A DNA stretch of 64,000 nucleotides from JANWHQ01 sp963775275. Its GTDB lineage: Bacteria > Pseudomonadota > Alphaproteobacteria > Caulobacterales > Caulobacteraceae. Made by a program: the position numbers and the translations under genes. The stretch covers positions 186,001-250,000 of the forward strand of contig CAVZII010000004.1 in assembly GCA_963775275.1 (NCBI GenBank), given 5' to 3'. The notes below the pieces were generated by a model that was not told where the DNA came from, did no database searches, and saw nothing but the letters and a program-made list of their open reading frames with translations. Below, one piece after another: positions 24,019-32,329 of this stretch (position 1 is its first letter; each line of letters opens with the position of its first letter).

Positions 24019-24180
24019 TGTCCCGATTCCGAAGTTCGCCAGCGCTTTTGCCAGGCAGATGCGAACTTCGGAATCGATCGGGACACTAGCAAGTCTATGA
24101 TTCTAGTGTGGTTTAAGGATCAGAAGTTCGCAACTGCGGGAGCCGCCATCATCATGCGAACTTCTGATCCACCACACTAG
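24016..24180 (+). repeat. Dual-hairpin element, copy 3 (reference copy)
   Basis: Hairpin A (24016-24088) pairs TAGTGTCCCGATTCCGAAG with its complement ending GGACACTA, with a 4-base bulge CGAT. Linker GCAAGTCTATGATT (24089-24102). Hairpin B (24103-24180) pairs CTAGTGTGG...GGATCAGAAGTTCGC with GCGAACTTCTGATCC...CCACACTAG. Both hairpins share GAAGTTCGC and both start TAGTGT, so the whole element also has imperfect terminal inverted repeats. It lies between convergent genes and supplies the upstream gene's stop codon. Confidence 0.93.
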
Positions 24181-24223
24181 TGCTGCGACGGATCGGCCCC
24201 GGTTCGCCGTCGCCGGCCAGCGT

Positions 24224-24766
24224 CTAGGGCTTCGGCCGCGCCTGCTTCGGGTACCAGAACTGCACGTGGCAGCTCTCGCAGACCGGGTCGAGATCGGTCG
24301 ACGCGGCGAAGAGCGGCTTCACGTCCTTGGCCTGGGCGGCCTTGACGACCATGTCGCCTGCGTCCGCCAGCTTGCGGGCGCGCTCGGCGAAGGCGGCGGG
24401 GTTCGCGTCGATGTAGGCCTGGACCTCCTTGGCGCCCGCCGCGCCGGCGTCCCCCTCGCTGTCGATCTTCACCCCGGGCGCAGCCGCGACGACCTTGCGG
24501 GCCTGGGCGAGCTGGCGCGCCTGGTCGCTGACCTGCCGGCCCGCCTGACCGAGCCGGGTCCAGTCGGCCGCGGAGATCTTCGCGGGGTCGAGCCCGTCGC
24601 CGGCGTCGTTGTAGGCGGCGTTGGTGACGTCCCAGATCGCCTGGGCCTGGGGCGCGATGACCTGCGTCATGCTGGCGTGCACCGTCGGCGCCGACGTCTT
24701 GGGTCCGCACCCGGCCGCCAGCACAAGGCCTGCGGCCAGCATGGTCGTCATGGCGTGTCTGATCAC
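24224..24766 (-). CDS. Cytochrome c' / c556-like lipoprotein
   Basis: This 180-residue protein has a lipobox LVLAAGC at about 14-20, a helical body and a C-terminal haem motif CESCH close to its end (VCESCHVQFWYPKQ), the arrangement of class II cytochromes c. It is probably membrane-anchored in the periplasm and may take electrons from the quinoproteins nearby. The start is GTG 24766, six bases after a perfect GGAGG. It is divergent from the ArsR gene with 143 bases between. Confidence 0.87.
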   Translation of the reverse strand: MIRHAMTTMLAAGLVLAAGCGPKTSAPTVHASMTQVIAPQAQAIWDVTNAAYNDAGDGLDPAKISAADWTRLGQAGRQVSDQARQLAQARKVVAAAPGVKIDSEGDAGAAGAKEVQAYIDANPAAFAERARKLADAGDMVVKAAQAKDVKPLFAASTDLDPVCESCHVQFWYPKQARPKP

Positions 24767-24873
24767 GTCAGTCCTCCCGTCATCTCTACTCCCGTCCGGC
24801 GTTCCCCTGGCGGGAAGGTTAGCCTGTTCCCGACCGTCGCGTCGACGCTTCAGTCCCGAGGGACGGCGGCCCG

Positions 24874-24905
24874 TTGACAATAGTTAGATGATTAGCTAAT
24901 CATCT
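24874..24905 (+). promoter_or_regulatory. Promoter and palindromic operator of the arsR-type gene
   Basis: TTGACA (24874-24879) is followed 17 bases later by TAATCA (24897-24902). A perfect 20-bp palindrome, AGATGATTAG plus CTAATCATCT (24886-24905), covers the -10 region. The predicted start of transcription is at or next to the ATG at 24910, and no RBS is present, so the mRNA is probably leaderless. Autorepression by the ArsR-type product is likely. Confidence 0.65.
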
Positions 24906-24909
24906 GCCT

Positions 24910-25236
24910 ATGAACCTGGTCTTCAAGGCGCTCTCCGACCCTACCCGGCGCAAGGTGCTGGAGCTGCTGCGGCAGCGGCCGATGACGGCGGGGGAGATCT
25001 CGTCCCACTTCGTCGTCTCCAAGGCGACGATGTCGGCCCACTTCGCCGTCCTGCGCGAGGCGGACCTGGTGGACTCGCAGAAGATCGGACGGGAGGTCGT
25101 CTATCGGCTGAGGATGTCGGTGCTGGAGGAGGCCCTGCTCAGCTTCGCCCAGCGCTTCGGGCTGGACGTCGCGCCGCAGGCCGGGACGGGCCCGTCGATC
25201 GAGGAGGGGACCGCCAGAGGGGGGAGGCCGGCATGA
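24910..25236 (+). CDS. ArsR/SdpR-family transcriptional regulator
   Basis: This 108-residue winged-helix protein begins MNLVFKALSDPTRRKVLELL and has the recognition region VSKATMSAHFAVLREADLV. There are no metal-binding cysteines, so it is of the SdpR-like, non-metal type. The ATG has no RBS; see the promoter at 24874 that ends just before it. The stop overlaps the next gene (ATGA), which encodes a small membrane protein, a pairing typical of sdpR with an sdpI-like gene. Confidence 0.93.
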   Translation: MNLVFKALSDPTRRKVLELLRQRPMTAGEISSHFVVSKATMSAHFAVLREADLVDSQKIGREVVYRLRMSVLEEALLSFAQRFGLDVAPQAGTGPSIEEGTARGGRPA

Positions 25237-25682
25237 AGAAGCAGATTGGGAGCGCCCTCATCGTCGCCGCGATGGTCGTGGCGGTCTCCTTCGGGCTTAA
25301 GCGCCTGGTCGCTGCAGGCGCGATCACCCACGACCAGTACGTCCTCGGCTACCGCGCCCTCAACGTCGCCTTCGGCCTCGGCCTCGCCTGGTTCGGCGAC
25401 ACCCTGCCCAAGCGGCTGGGGCCCGTTCCGGACTCCCTGGCGGCCGCCGTCTGCCGGCAGTCCTTCACGCGGTCCGCCGGGCCGATCTACGTCGTCGGCG
25501 GACTGGTCTTCGTCCTGGACTGGCTGATCGCGCCGTTTCGCCTGGCCGCGTTCATCGGCACGGCTGCGATGCTGATCATGATGGCCGCGGCCGTCGCGCG
25601 CTGCCTGATGCTTGTCCTTCGGGCGCGGGCGCAAGCGAAGGCGTCGGTGGCCCGCTCCGAGCTCATCGGCGCGCAGCGCTGA
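25233..25682 (+). CDS. Small integral membrane protein, SdpI-like context
   Basis: This 149-residue protein has four predicted membrane helices (about 7-28, 40-58, 84-104 and 106-128) and a basic C-terminus. It starts at an ATGA overlap with the ArsR-type regulator, so the two form an operon. This arrangement resembles SdpR/SdpI-type pairs, where the membrane protein gives immunity or acts as a signal receiver. The sequence similarity is weak by eye; the name rests on context. Confidence 0.7.
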   Translation: MKKQIGSALIVAAMVVAVSFGLKRLVAAGAITHDQYVLGYRALNVAFGLGLAWFGDTLPKRLGPVPDSLAAAVCRQSFTRSAGPIYVVGGLVFVLDWLIAPFRLAAFIGTAAMLIMMAAAVARCLMLVLRARAQAKASVARSELIGAQR

Positions 25683-25761
25683 GGCCGATCGACGCGGCCG
25701 GATGAAAGGCTCCCGGCCGCCCGGCGACAGGGGCGTCGTGGAGACAAAGGGAGGATGTCTC

Positions 25762-27795
25762 ATGGGACGGATCACGCCTGGCGCCGCTGCGGCGCTCGTC
25801 GCCCTCGCGGCGCTTGCTGCCCCGGCCGCCTCGAACGCGGCGGCCGACAAGCCGCTGACGCCGCGCACCGCCTTCTTCGGCAATCCGGTCAAGGCCGCCG
25901 GCCAGATCAGCCCCGACGGCCGCTGGCTGTCCTGGATGGCGCCCAAGGACGAGGTGCTGAACGTCTGGGTCGCGCCGCTGGACAGGCCCGACGAGGCCCG
26001 TGTCCTGACCGACGAGAAGAAGCGCCCGGTCGCCGGCTACTTCTGGTCGCCGGACAGCTCGATGATCCTCTACGTCACCGACAACGGCGGGGACGAGAAC
26101 TTCCAGCTCTACGGCGTCGATGTGGTGACGGGCGCGCGCCGGACCCTGACCCACTTCGAGAAGACCCGCGTGGGCGTTCTGGCCGTCAGCCACGACGTTC
26201 CGGACCGGGTGCTGATCCAGGCCAACAACCGCGACCCGCGCCTGTTCGACGTGATGAGCCTGGACCTGAAGACCGGCGCCGTCACGCCGGTATTCCAGAA
26301 CGACGCAGGCTACGCCGGTTATCTGGCCGACCACCGGCTGAACGTGCGCATGGCGCTGCGCCTGCGCCCGGACGGCCAGCTCGAGATCTTCAAGGTCGTG
26401 GACGGCAAGGCCGGGGCCCAGCCGTTCGAGACCGTCCCCTTCGAGGACGCCCAGACCACCAGCCCCGCCGGTTTCAGCCGCGACGGCAAGACGCTCTACT
26501 GGATCGACTCGCGCGGGCGCGACACCGCCGCCCTCTACGCCCAGGACGTCGCCACCGGACAGAAGACGCTCCTGGGCGCCGATCCGCGCGCCGACATCAG
26601 CGGCGCGCTGGGCGATCCCCAGACCGGTCGGGTTCAGGCCTACGCCGTGAACTACCTGAAGCGCGAGTGGCATGTGCTGGACCCCGCCATAGGGCCCGAC
26701 CTCGATGTCCTGCGCGCCCGCTTCGGCGAGGATTTCGGCGTTCAGTCGCGCGACTGGGCCGACGACAAATGGATCGTCGGAGTCGCGGGGCCGACCCATC
26801 CGGGCGAAGCCTGGCTCTATGACCGCAAGGCCAAGGCCCTGACGCGGCTCTATGTGAACCACCCCGAGCTCGAGAACGTGGCGCTAGCTCCCATGACGCC
26901 GCTGGAGATCAAGGCCCGCGACGGCCTGACCCTGGTGTCCTACCTGACGCTGCCCCCGGGCTCCGACCCCAAGGGAGCTGGCCAGCCGACCCATCCCCTG
27001 CCGATGGTGCTGGTGGTGCACGGCGGGCCCTGGTCACGCGACGGCTATGGCTACAACACCCTGCACCAGTGGCTCGCCAGCCGCGGCTACGCGGTGCTGT
27101 CGGTGAACTTCCGGGGCTCGACGGGCTTCGGCAAGCACTTCATCGCCGCCGCGGACCACGAGTGGGGCGCCGAAATGCAGGACGACCTGCTGGACGCGGA
27201 GGCCTGGGCGGTGAAGCAGGGGATCGCCCAGCCGGGCAAGGTCGCGATCCTGGGCGGCTCCTACGGCGGCTACGCCACCTTGGCGGCGCTGGCCTTCACG
27301 CCGGACGCTTTCGCGTGCGGGGTGGACCTGGCCGGCCCGTCCAACCTCAACACCCTGCTGGCCACGATCCCGCCCTACTGGACGCCGCAGATCGCCCTGT
27401 TCCACAAGCGCATGGGTGATCCGTCCACGCCCGAAGGCGAAGCCCTCCTGAAGGCCCGCTCGCCGGTGTTCGCCGCGGCCAACATCCGCCGCCCGCTCCT
27501 GATCGGCCAGGGGAGCAACGATCCGCGCGTCAAGAAGGACGAGGCCGACCAGATCGTGGCCGCCATGACCTCGCACCACATCCCGGTGACCTATCTGCTC
27601 GCCGCCGACGAGGGGCACGGCTTCCAGCGGCCGCAGGACAACCTGGCGTTCTTCGGCGTCGCCGAGCAGTTCCTCACCGGGTGCCTGGGGGGACGGGCAG
27701 AGCCCCTGGGCGAGGTGATGAAGCCGTCGGACATCCAGGTCGAGGCGGGCGCGGACCTGATTCCGGGCCTCTCGGCGGCGGCGGCGGCCAGGTAG
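25762..27795 (+). CDS. Exported S9-family prolyl-oligopeptidase-type peptidase
   Basis: This 677-residue serine peptidase (acylaminoacyl-peptidase / DPP type) has a signal peptide at about 1-28, an N-terminal propeller and a C-terminal alpha/beta hydrolase domain. The nucleophile is the Ser of GGSYGGY (about 500), the Asp lies in GSNDPRVKK (about 586), and the His is in DEGHGFQRPQD (about 618). HGGPWSRDGYGYN precedes the oxyanion region. The start ATG 25762 follows AGGGAGG. It is probably periplasmic and takes up or degrades peptides. It is unrelated in function to its neighbours as far as can be seen. Confidence 0.94.
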   Translation: MGRITPGAAAALVALAALAAPAASNAAADKPLTPRTAFFGNPVKAAGQISPDGRWLSWMAPKDEVLNVWVAPLDRPDEARVLTDEKKRPVAGYFWSPDSSMILYVTDNGGDENFQLYGVDVVTGARRTLTHFEKTRVGVLAVSHDVPDRVLIQANNRDPRLFDVMSLDLKTGAVTPVFQNDAGYAGYLADHRLNVRMALRLRPDGQLEIFKVVDGKAGAQPFETVPFEDAQTTSPAGFSRDGKTLYWIDSRGRDTAALYAQDVATGQKTLLGADPRADISGALGDPQTGRVQAYAVNYLKREWHVLDPAIGPDLDVLRARFGEDFGVQSRDWADDKWIVGVAGPTHPGEAWLYDRKAKALTRLYVNHPELENVALAPMTPLEIKARDGLTLVSYLTLPPGSDPKGAGQPTHPLPMVLVVHGGPWSRDGYGYNTLHQWLASRGYAVLSVNFRGSTGFGKHFIAAADHEWGAEMQDDLLDAEAWAVKQGIAQPGKVAILGGSYGGYATLAALAFTPDAFACGVDLAGPSNLNTLLATIPPYWTPQIALFHKRMGDPSTPEGEALLKARSPVFAAANIRRPLLIGQGSNDPRVKKDEADQIVAAMTSHHIPVTYLLAADEGHGFQRPQDNLAFFGVAEQFLTGCLGGRAEPLGEVMKPSDIQVEAGADLIPGLSAAAAAR

Positions 27796-27914
27796 GACCC
27801 TGCGGCGGCCGCACCGCCGGGACCCATTCCCAGCCGACCCGCGCCATGCCAAGACCAGGCCGGATCGGGCCATGCCGGCCTGGCGGCCTGGAGGGCGCGG
27901 GGAGCGGACCGGGG

Positions 27915-28979
27915 ATGACGCGTGCGGGATGGGTCATCGGCGCCGCGGCGTCCTGGCTGGTGATCGGCTCGGCGGCGGCGCTGGCGCAGGAACGCGACCT
28001 GACCAGGGTCCCCCCCGTGTCGCACGACTACAGGCCGGCCAAGACCGAGTGGGGCGAGCCGGACCTGCGCGGCGTGTGGCCGATCGACCACCTGAACTTC
28101 ACGCCCCTGCAAAGGACGCCGGCGCAGGGCGACCGGGTGTTCCTGACCGACGAGGAGTACGCCCAACGCGTCAGGCAGCTGAACGCCACGGCGGCCGGCT
28201 TCGCCAACGAGGAGAAGAGCGGCAAGCTCGGCATGGGCCACTGGGTCGAGCCGGGCGCGCCGAACCGGCGCACCTCGCTGCTGATCGATCCGCCGGACGG
28301 GCGGCTGCCGGCCATGACAGCCGAGGGCGAGCGGATGTCGGCGCCGATGCGATCGAGCTACCGGCGAGACCAGACCTTCGACTGGGTGACGGACTTCGAC
28401 ACCTGGGACCGCTGCATCACCCGCGGCATGCCCGCCTCGATGTTCCCGTTCAACTACAACAACGGGATCCGCATCTTCCAGTCGCCGGGCGTGGTCGCGA
28501 TCCAGCTGGAGATGGTGCACGAGACCCGGATCATCCCCACCGACGGGCGGGCGCCCCTGCCCTCGGGGATGCGCAACTGGATGGGCGAGAGCCGCGGCCA
28601 CTGGGAGGATGGGAGCACCCTGGTGATCGAGACCACCAACCTGAAGGCCGGCCCCTCGGCGACCAATGTGGGGACCTGGGGCTCGCCCGTGGAGAACGAC
28701 ACCCCGATCAGCCCCAAGGCCCGGATCGAAGAGCGCCTGACCATGACTGGCAAGGACGCCATGGTCTATGAGGTGACCTATTGGGACCCCGTCGTCTTCA
28801 CCAGGCCCTGGACCGCCCGGCTCGATTGGAAGCGCAACGACGGCTACAAGCTCTTCGAGTACGCCTGCCACGAGGGCGACGAACAGGTGCGCGACTACAT
28901 CACCTCCTCCAGGGCCCAAAGGGCCAAGGACAGGGCCAAGACCGAGGCGGCCGAGGCCCAGGCGCCGAGCGCACCGTGA
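27915..28979 (+). CDS. Exported protein of unknown function, paralogue 1
   Basis: This 354-residue protein has a signal peptide (about 1-25, ending AAALAQ). Conserved blocks are PPVSHDYRPAKTEWGEPDLR, FDWVTDFDTWDRCITRG, MGESRGHWEDGSTLVIETT and YKLFEYACHEGDEQVRDYI. The gene at 31094 encodes a clear paralogue. The family is widespread in Alphaproteobacteria and has no known function; the invariant Trp, Asp, Cys and His suggest an enzyme or ligand-binding role. It is 19 bases before the aldo/keto reductase gene. Confidence 0.82.
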   Translation: MTRAGWVIGAAASWLVIGSAAALAQERDLTRVPPVSHDYRPAKTEWGEPDLRGVWPIDHLNFTPLQRTPAQGDRVFLTDEEYAQRVRQLNATAAGFANEEKSGKLGMGHWVEPGAPNRRTSLLIDPPDGRLPAMTAEGERMSAPMRSSYRRDQTFDWVTDFDTWDRCITRGMPASMFPFNYNNGIRIFQSPGVVAIQLEMVHETRIIPTDGRAPLPSGMRNWMGESRGHWEDGSTLVIETTNLKAGPSATNVGTWGSPVENDTPISPKARIEERLTMTGKDAMVYEVTYWDPVVFTRPWTARLDWKRNDGYKLFEYACHEGDEQVRDYITSSRAQRAKDRAKTEAAEAQAPSAP

Positions 28980-28998
28980 AGGGGGCGATGACGCGCCG

Positions 28999-29832
28999 AT
29001 GATCCGCAAGGTCGCGCTTCCGGATGGATTCGAGGTCCCCGCGCTCGGCCAGGGGACTTGGCGCATGGGCGAGGATCCGCGCAGGCGCGCCCAGGAGATC
29101 CGCGCCCTGCGCGCCGGGATCGACCTCGGCATGAGCTTGATCGACACGGCCGAGATGTACGGCGACGGGGCGACCGAAGCCCTGCTCGGCGAGGCGCTGG
29201 CTGGCATCCGCGACCAGGTGTTCCTGGTCAGCAAGGTCTATCCCTGGAACGCCGGCCGGGGCGCCAGCGCGCGCGCCTGCGAGGCCAGCTTGAAGCGGCT
29301 GGGGACCGACCGGCTCGACCTCTACCTGCTGCACTGGGGCGGATCGGTCCCGCTGGCGGAGACGGTGGAGGGCATGCAGGCCCTCATCGCCGCCGGCAAG
29401 ATCCGGCGCTGGGGCGTCAGCAACCTGGACCTGCAGGACATGGACGAGCTCTTCCGCGCCGGGGGCGAGGCCTGCGCGACCGACCAGGTCCTCTACAACG
29501 TGACCGAGCGCGGGGCGGAGTTCGACCTCATGCCCGAGCTGAGGCGCCGGCGCATCCCGACGATGGCCTACAGCCCCGTCGTCCAGGGCCGGCTGCCGCG
29601 GTCCAGCGCGCTGCAGGCCGTCGCGGAACGTCAAGGCGCGACGGCGTTCCAGATCGCCCTGGCCTGGACGATGCGCGAGGCGGACATCATCGCCATCCCC
29701 AAGGCCGGCGATGAAGCGCACGTGAAGGACAACCGCCGCGCGGCCGACCTGACCCTGAGCGCCGAAGACCTGGCCGAGCTCGACGCCGACTTCCCCCCGC
29801 CCGCGCGCAGGACGCCGCTGGCGATGATTTGA
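28999..29832 (+). CDS. Aldo/keto reductase
   Basis: This 277-residue NADPH-dependent oxidoreductase of the AKR superfamily has the catalytic tetrad D49, Y54, K79 and H112 (LIDTAEMYG, VSKVYP, YLLHWGG). The C-terminal phosphate-binding IPKAG motif is present. It lacks a signal peptide, so it is cytoplasmic. It is 19 bases downstream of the secreted unknown protein and probably co-transcribed. It could reduce carbonyls released from aromatic ethers, but no substrate evidence exists. Confidence 0.93.
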   Translation: MIRKVALPDGFEVPALGQGTWRMGEDPRRRAQEIRALRAGIDLGMSLIDTAEMYGDGATEALLGEALAGIRDQVFLVSKVYPWNAGRGASARACEASLKRLGTDRLDLYLLHWGGSVPLAETVEGMQALIAAGKIRRWGVSNLDLQDMDELFRAGGEACATDQVLYNVTERGAEFDLMPELRRRRIPTMAYSPVVQGRLPRSSALQAVAERQGATAFQIALAWTMREADIIAIPKAGDEAHVKDNRRAADLTLSAEDLAELDADFPPPARRTPLAMI

Positions 29833-30078
29833 GGCGCCCGCCACCCAGCCCGCTGGTGCTGTTGGTGTCGTTCTTGGTTGCTTTCCCGCAGCGCCGGGGG
29901 CGGCCGGGCGGCCGCAGGATCGACCACGAAGAACACGAACGATGCCTGGACCATCCGGTGGGCGCATCGGCGGGGGAGGGTCGTGACCTCGGCATTGAAC
30001 TCGGCGCCGATCCGGCTTCAACTGGGCGCAAGGCGCGAGTGAACGTCGCCGTCCCGTTTTGATTGGAGGGGGAGACGA

Positions 30079-31086
30079 ATGCCGAGCAAGATCATGCGGA
30101 TGGCGCTGGCCCTGGCGGCCGGGCTGGGTCTTCTGGGACTTGCGGCGCAGGCGAGCGCGCAGAGCTGCGACCGCGCCTGCCTGATCAGGATCACCGACCA
30201 GTATCTGGCCGCCATCGTCGCGCACGACCCGTCCAAGGCGCCGCTCGCGCCGAATCTGGTGTTCGTCCAGAACGTCAAGCGGATGCAGCCCGGCGAGGGC
30301 CTGTGGAAGACCGCGACCGGCGGCCCGACAGCGTTCCAGATCCATGTGCCGGACGTGACCTTGCAGCAGGCCGGCTGGATGGGCGTGATCCAGGACGACG
30401 GCAAGCCGATGATGCTGGCGCTGAGGCTGAAGGTCGTGAACGGCAAGATCACCCAGGCCGAGCATCTGCTCGCCGCGCCGTTCGGGGGCGACAAGAACCC
30501 CAACATCGCGACGCTCCGCCCGGGCCTTGTCGCCCAGATCCCGGCCGGCGAGCGGCTGGCGCACGACAAGCTGATCAAGATCGGCGCGACCTATTACGAC
30601 GCGCTCGACGACAACAACGGCTCGGAGGCGCCGTTCGCGGCGGACTGCCAGCGGCGCGAGAACGGCGTCACCACCGCGGGCGAAGGCGCCGGCGGGCCGC
30701 CGATCAAGGACGCCAACACCTCGCCGGTCGCGCACGACTGCAAGGGCCAGATCGACAGCGGCTCGTTCATCTACATCGACCGCATCGAGAACCGGCGGAT
30801 GATCGCCGCCGACCCGGTGACGGGCCTGGCCATGGGCATCTCGCACTTCCGCCACCCCTTCACCAACCTGCCCTACAAGGTGAAGCACATGGACGGCTCG
30901 ACCTCGGAGCGGAACGCCGGGAACATGCCCTACAAGCCGTTCGACATGCCCGCCGCGCACATCTTCAAGATCGGGCCGAAGGGACAGATCCACGAGATCG
31001 AGGCGGTCGGCTTCACCGCACCCTATGACTCGCCGAGCGGCTGGGAAGGGACGGCCTATGCGGCCTCGTGGATTCAGCCGCACTGA
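30079..31086 (+). CDS. Exported protein of unknown function (CDRxCL type)
   Basis: This 335-residue protein has a signal peptide (about 1-27, ending ASAQ), then SCDRACLIRITDQYLAAIVA, an NTF2-like start with two cysteines. Further blocks are LAPNLVFVQNVKRMQPGEGL, YIDRIENRRMIAADPVTGLA and GQIHEIEAVGFTAPY. A relative with the same CDREC start is the broken gene at 37260-38187. The RBS is GGAGGGGGAGA. The gene is followed 7 bases later by the second paralogue of the 27915 family. Function is unknown. Confidence 0.8.
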   Translation: MPSKIMRMALALAAGLGLLGLAAQASAQSCDRACLIRITDQYLAAIVAHDPSKAPLAPNLVFVQNVKRMQPGEGLWKTATGGPTAFQIHVPDVTLQQAGWMGVIQDDGKPMMLALRLKVVNGKITQAEHLLAAPFGGDKNPNIATLRPGLVAQIPAGERLAHDKLIKIGATYYDALDDNNGSEAPFAADCQRRENGVTTAGEGAGGPPIKDANTSPVAHDCKGQIDSGSFIYIDRIENRRMIAADPVTGLAMGISHFRHPFTNLPYKVKHMDGSTSERNAGNMPYKPFDMPAAHIFKIGPKGQIHEIEAVGFTAPYDSPSGWEGTAYAASWIQPH

Positions 31087-31093
31087 GGCCGAG

Positions 31094-32239
31094 ATGAAGA
31101 CCCGCAACATCGCCCTTTGCGCCGCCGCGGCCTGGCTCGCGATCGGACTTGGCGCCGCCCGCGCGGCCGGGCCGGCCGCCAAGCCGCCGCCACGGCCGCG
31201 CAGCAGCATGACCCAGAACCTGCCGCCGCAGGACGAGGCCATGCTGCGCGCCAGGCATCCCGAGCTCTATGTCCTGCCGCCGGTGTCGCACGCCTACGTC
31301 CCCGAGAAGACCGCCTGGGGCGATCCGGACCTGCGCGGCATGTGGCCGATCGACAGCATCGGCGGCCTGCCGCTGCAGCGGCCCGAGCAGATGGGAGATC
31401 GCGTCTTCCTGAGCGGCGACGAGCTGAAGGCCCGCGAGACGCTGATGCAGCAGTGGCGGGAGGCCGCGTCCGACGAGGACAAGCAGAACAAGCTCGGCAG
31501 CGGCAACTGGGTCGAGATGACCGGCGCCGGGCGGCGCACCTCGCTGCTGGTCGACCCGAAGAACGGCCGGCTGCCGCCGCTGACGGCGGAGGGCGAGCGG
31601 CTGAACGCCATGGGCCGGTCCAGCTGGGTGCGGGGCCAGACCTTCGACTGGGTGACCGACTTCGACAGCTGGGATCGCTGCATCACCCGCGGCTTCCCCG
31701 CCTCGATGCTGCCGTTCCGCTACAACAACGGCGTCCAGATCCTGCAGGGCCCGGGCTATGTGGTGGTGAACCTGGAGATGATCCACGACGCACGGATCAT
31801 CCCGCTGGACGGGCGCAAGGCGCCGCCGGGCTCGGTCACCAACTGGATGGGCGTCAGCCGCGGCCACTGGGAGGGGAACACCCTGGTGGTCGAGACCGGC
31901 AACATCCGGCCGGGCGCGGCGCCGCTGAACATGGCGACCATCTCGGCGCCCCGGAACAACACCATTCCGATGAGCCCCAAGGCGCACGTCACCGAGCGCT
32001 TCACCCTGACCGGGCCGAACACCCTGGTCTATGAGATGACCTATTCCGACCCGGCGATCTGGACCGCGCCCTTCACGGTGCGGGCGAACTGGACGCGCGA
32101 TCCGAAGTACAAGTTCTTCGAGTACGCCTGCCACGAGGGCGACGAGCAGATCCGCAACTACATCACCTCCTCGCGCGCCCAGCGGGCCAAGGAGGCCGCG
32201 GCGCGGGAGGCCGAGACCCAGGCGTCCGCGCGGCCGTAG
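31094..32239 (+). CDS. Exported protein of unknown function, paralogue 2
   Basis: This 381-residue protein has a signal peptide (about 1-25). It shares the blocks WGDPDLRGMWPID, FDWVTDFDSWDRCITRG, MGVSRGHWEGNTLVVETGN and KFFEYACHEGDEQIRNYI with the gene at 27915 and has about 27 extra N-terminal residues rich in Pro and Arg. It is 7 bases after the CDRxCL gene, so the two are co-transcribed. Both paralogues end with the same ITSSRAQRAK tail. Confidence 0.82.
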   Translation: MKTRNIALCAAAAWLAIGLGAARAAGPAAKPPPRPRSSMTQNLPPQDEAMLRARHPELYVLPPVSHAYVPEKTAWGDPDLRGMWPIDSIGGLPLQRPEQMGDRVFLSGDELKARETLMQQWREAASDEDKQNKLGSGNWVEMTGAGRRTSLLVDPKNGRLPPLTAEGERLNAMGRSSWVRGQTFDWVTDFDSWDRCITRGFPASMLPFRYNNGVQILQGPGYVVVNLEMIHDARIIPLDGRKAPPGSVTNWMGVSRGHWEGNTLVVETGNIRPGAAPLNMATISAPRNNTIPMSPKAHVTERFTLTGPNTLVYEMTYSDPAIWTAPFTVRANWTRDPKYKFFEYACHEGDEQIRNYITSSRAQRAKEAAAREAETQASARP

Positions 32240-32329
32240 GACGAGCGGCTGCGACCGGTCCCGAGCCGCGTCAAAGACCGCCGAATACGATGCAGAACCA
32301 GCCCCAGCCTGACCGCGGCCGCCCAGTGG

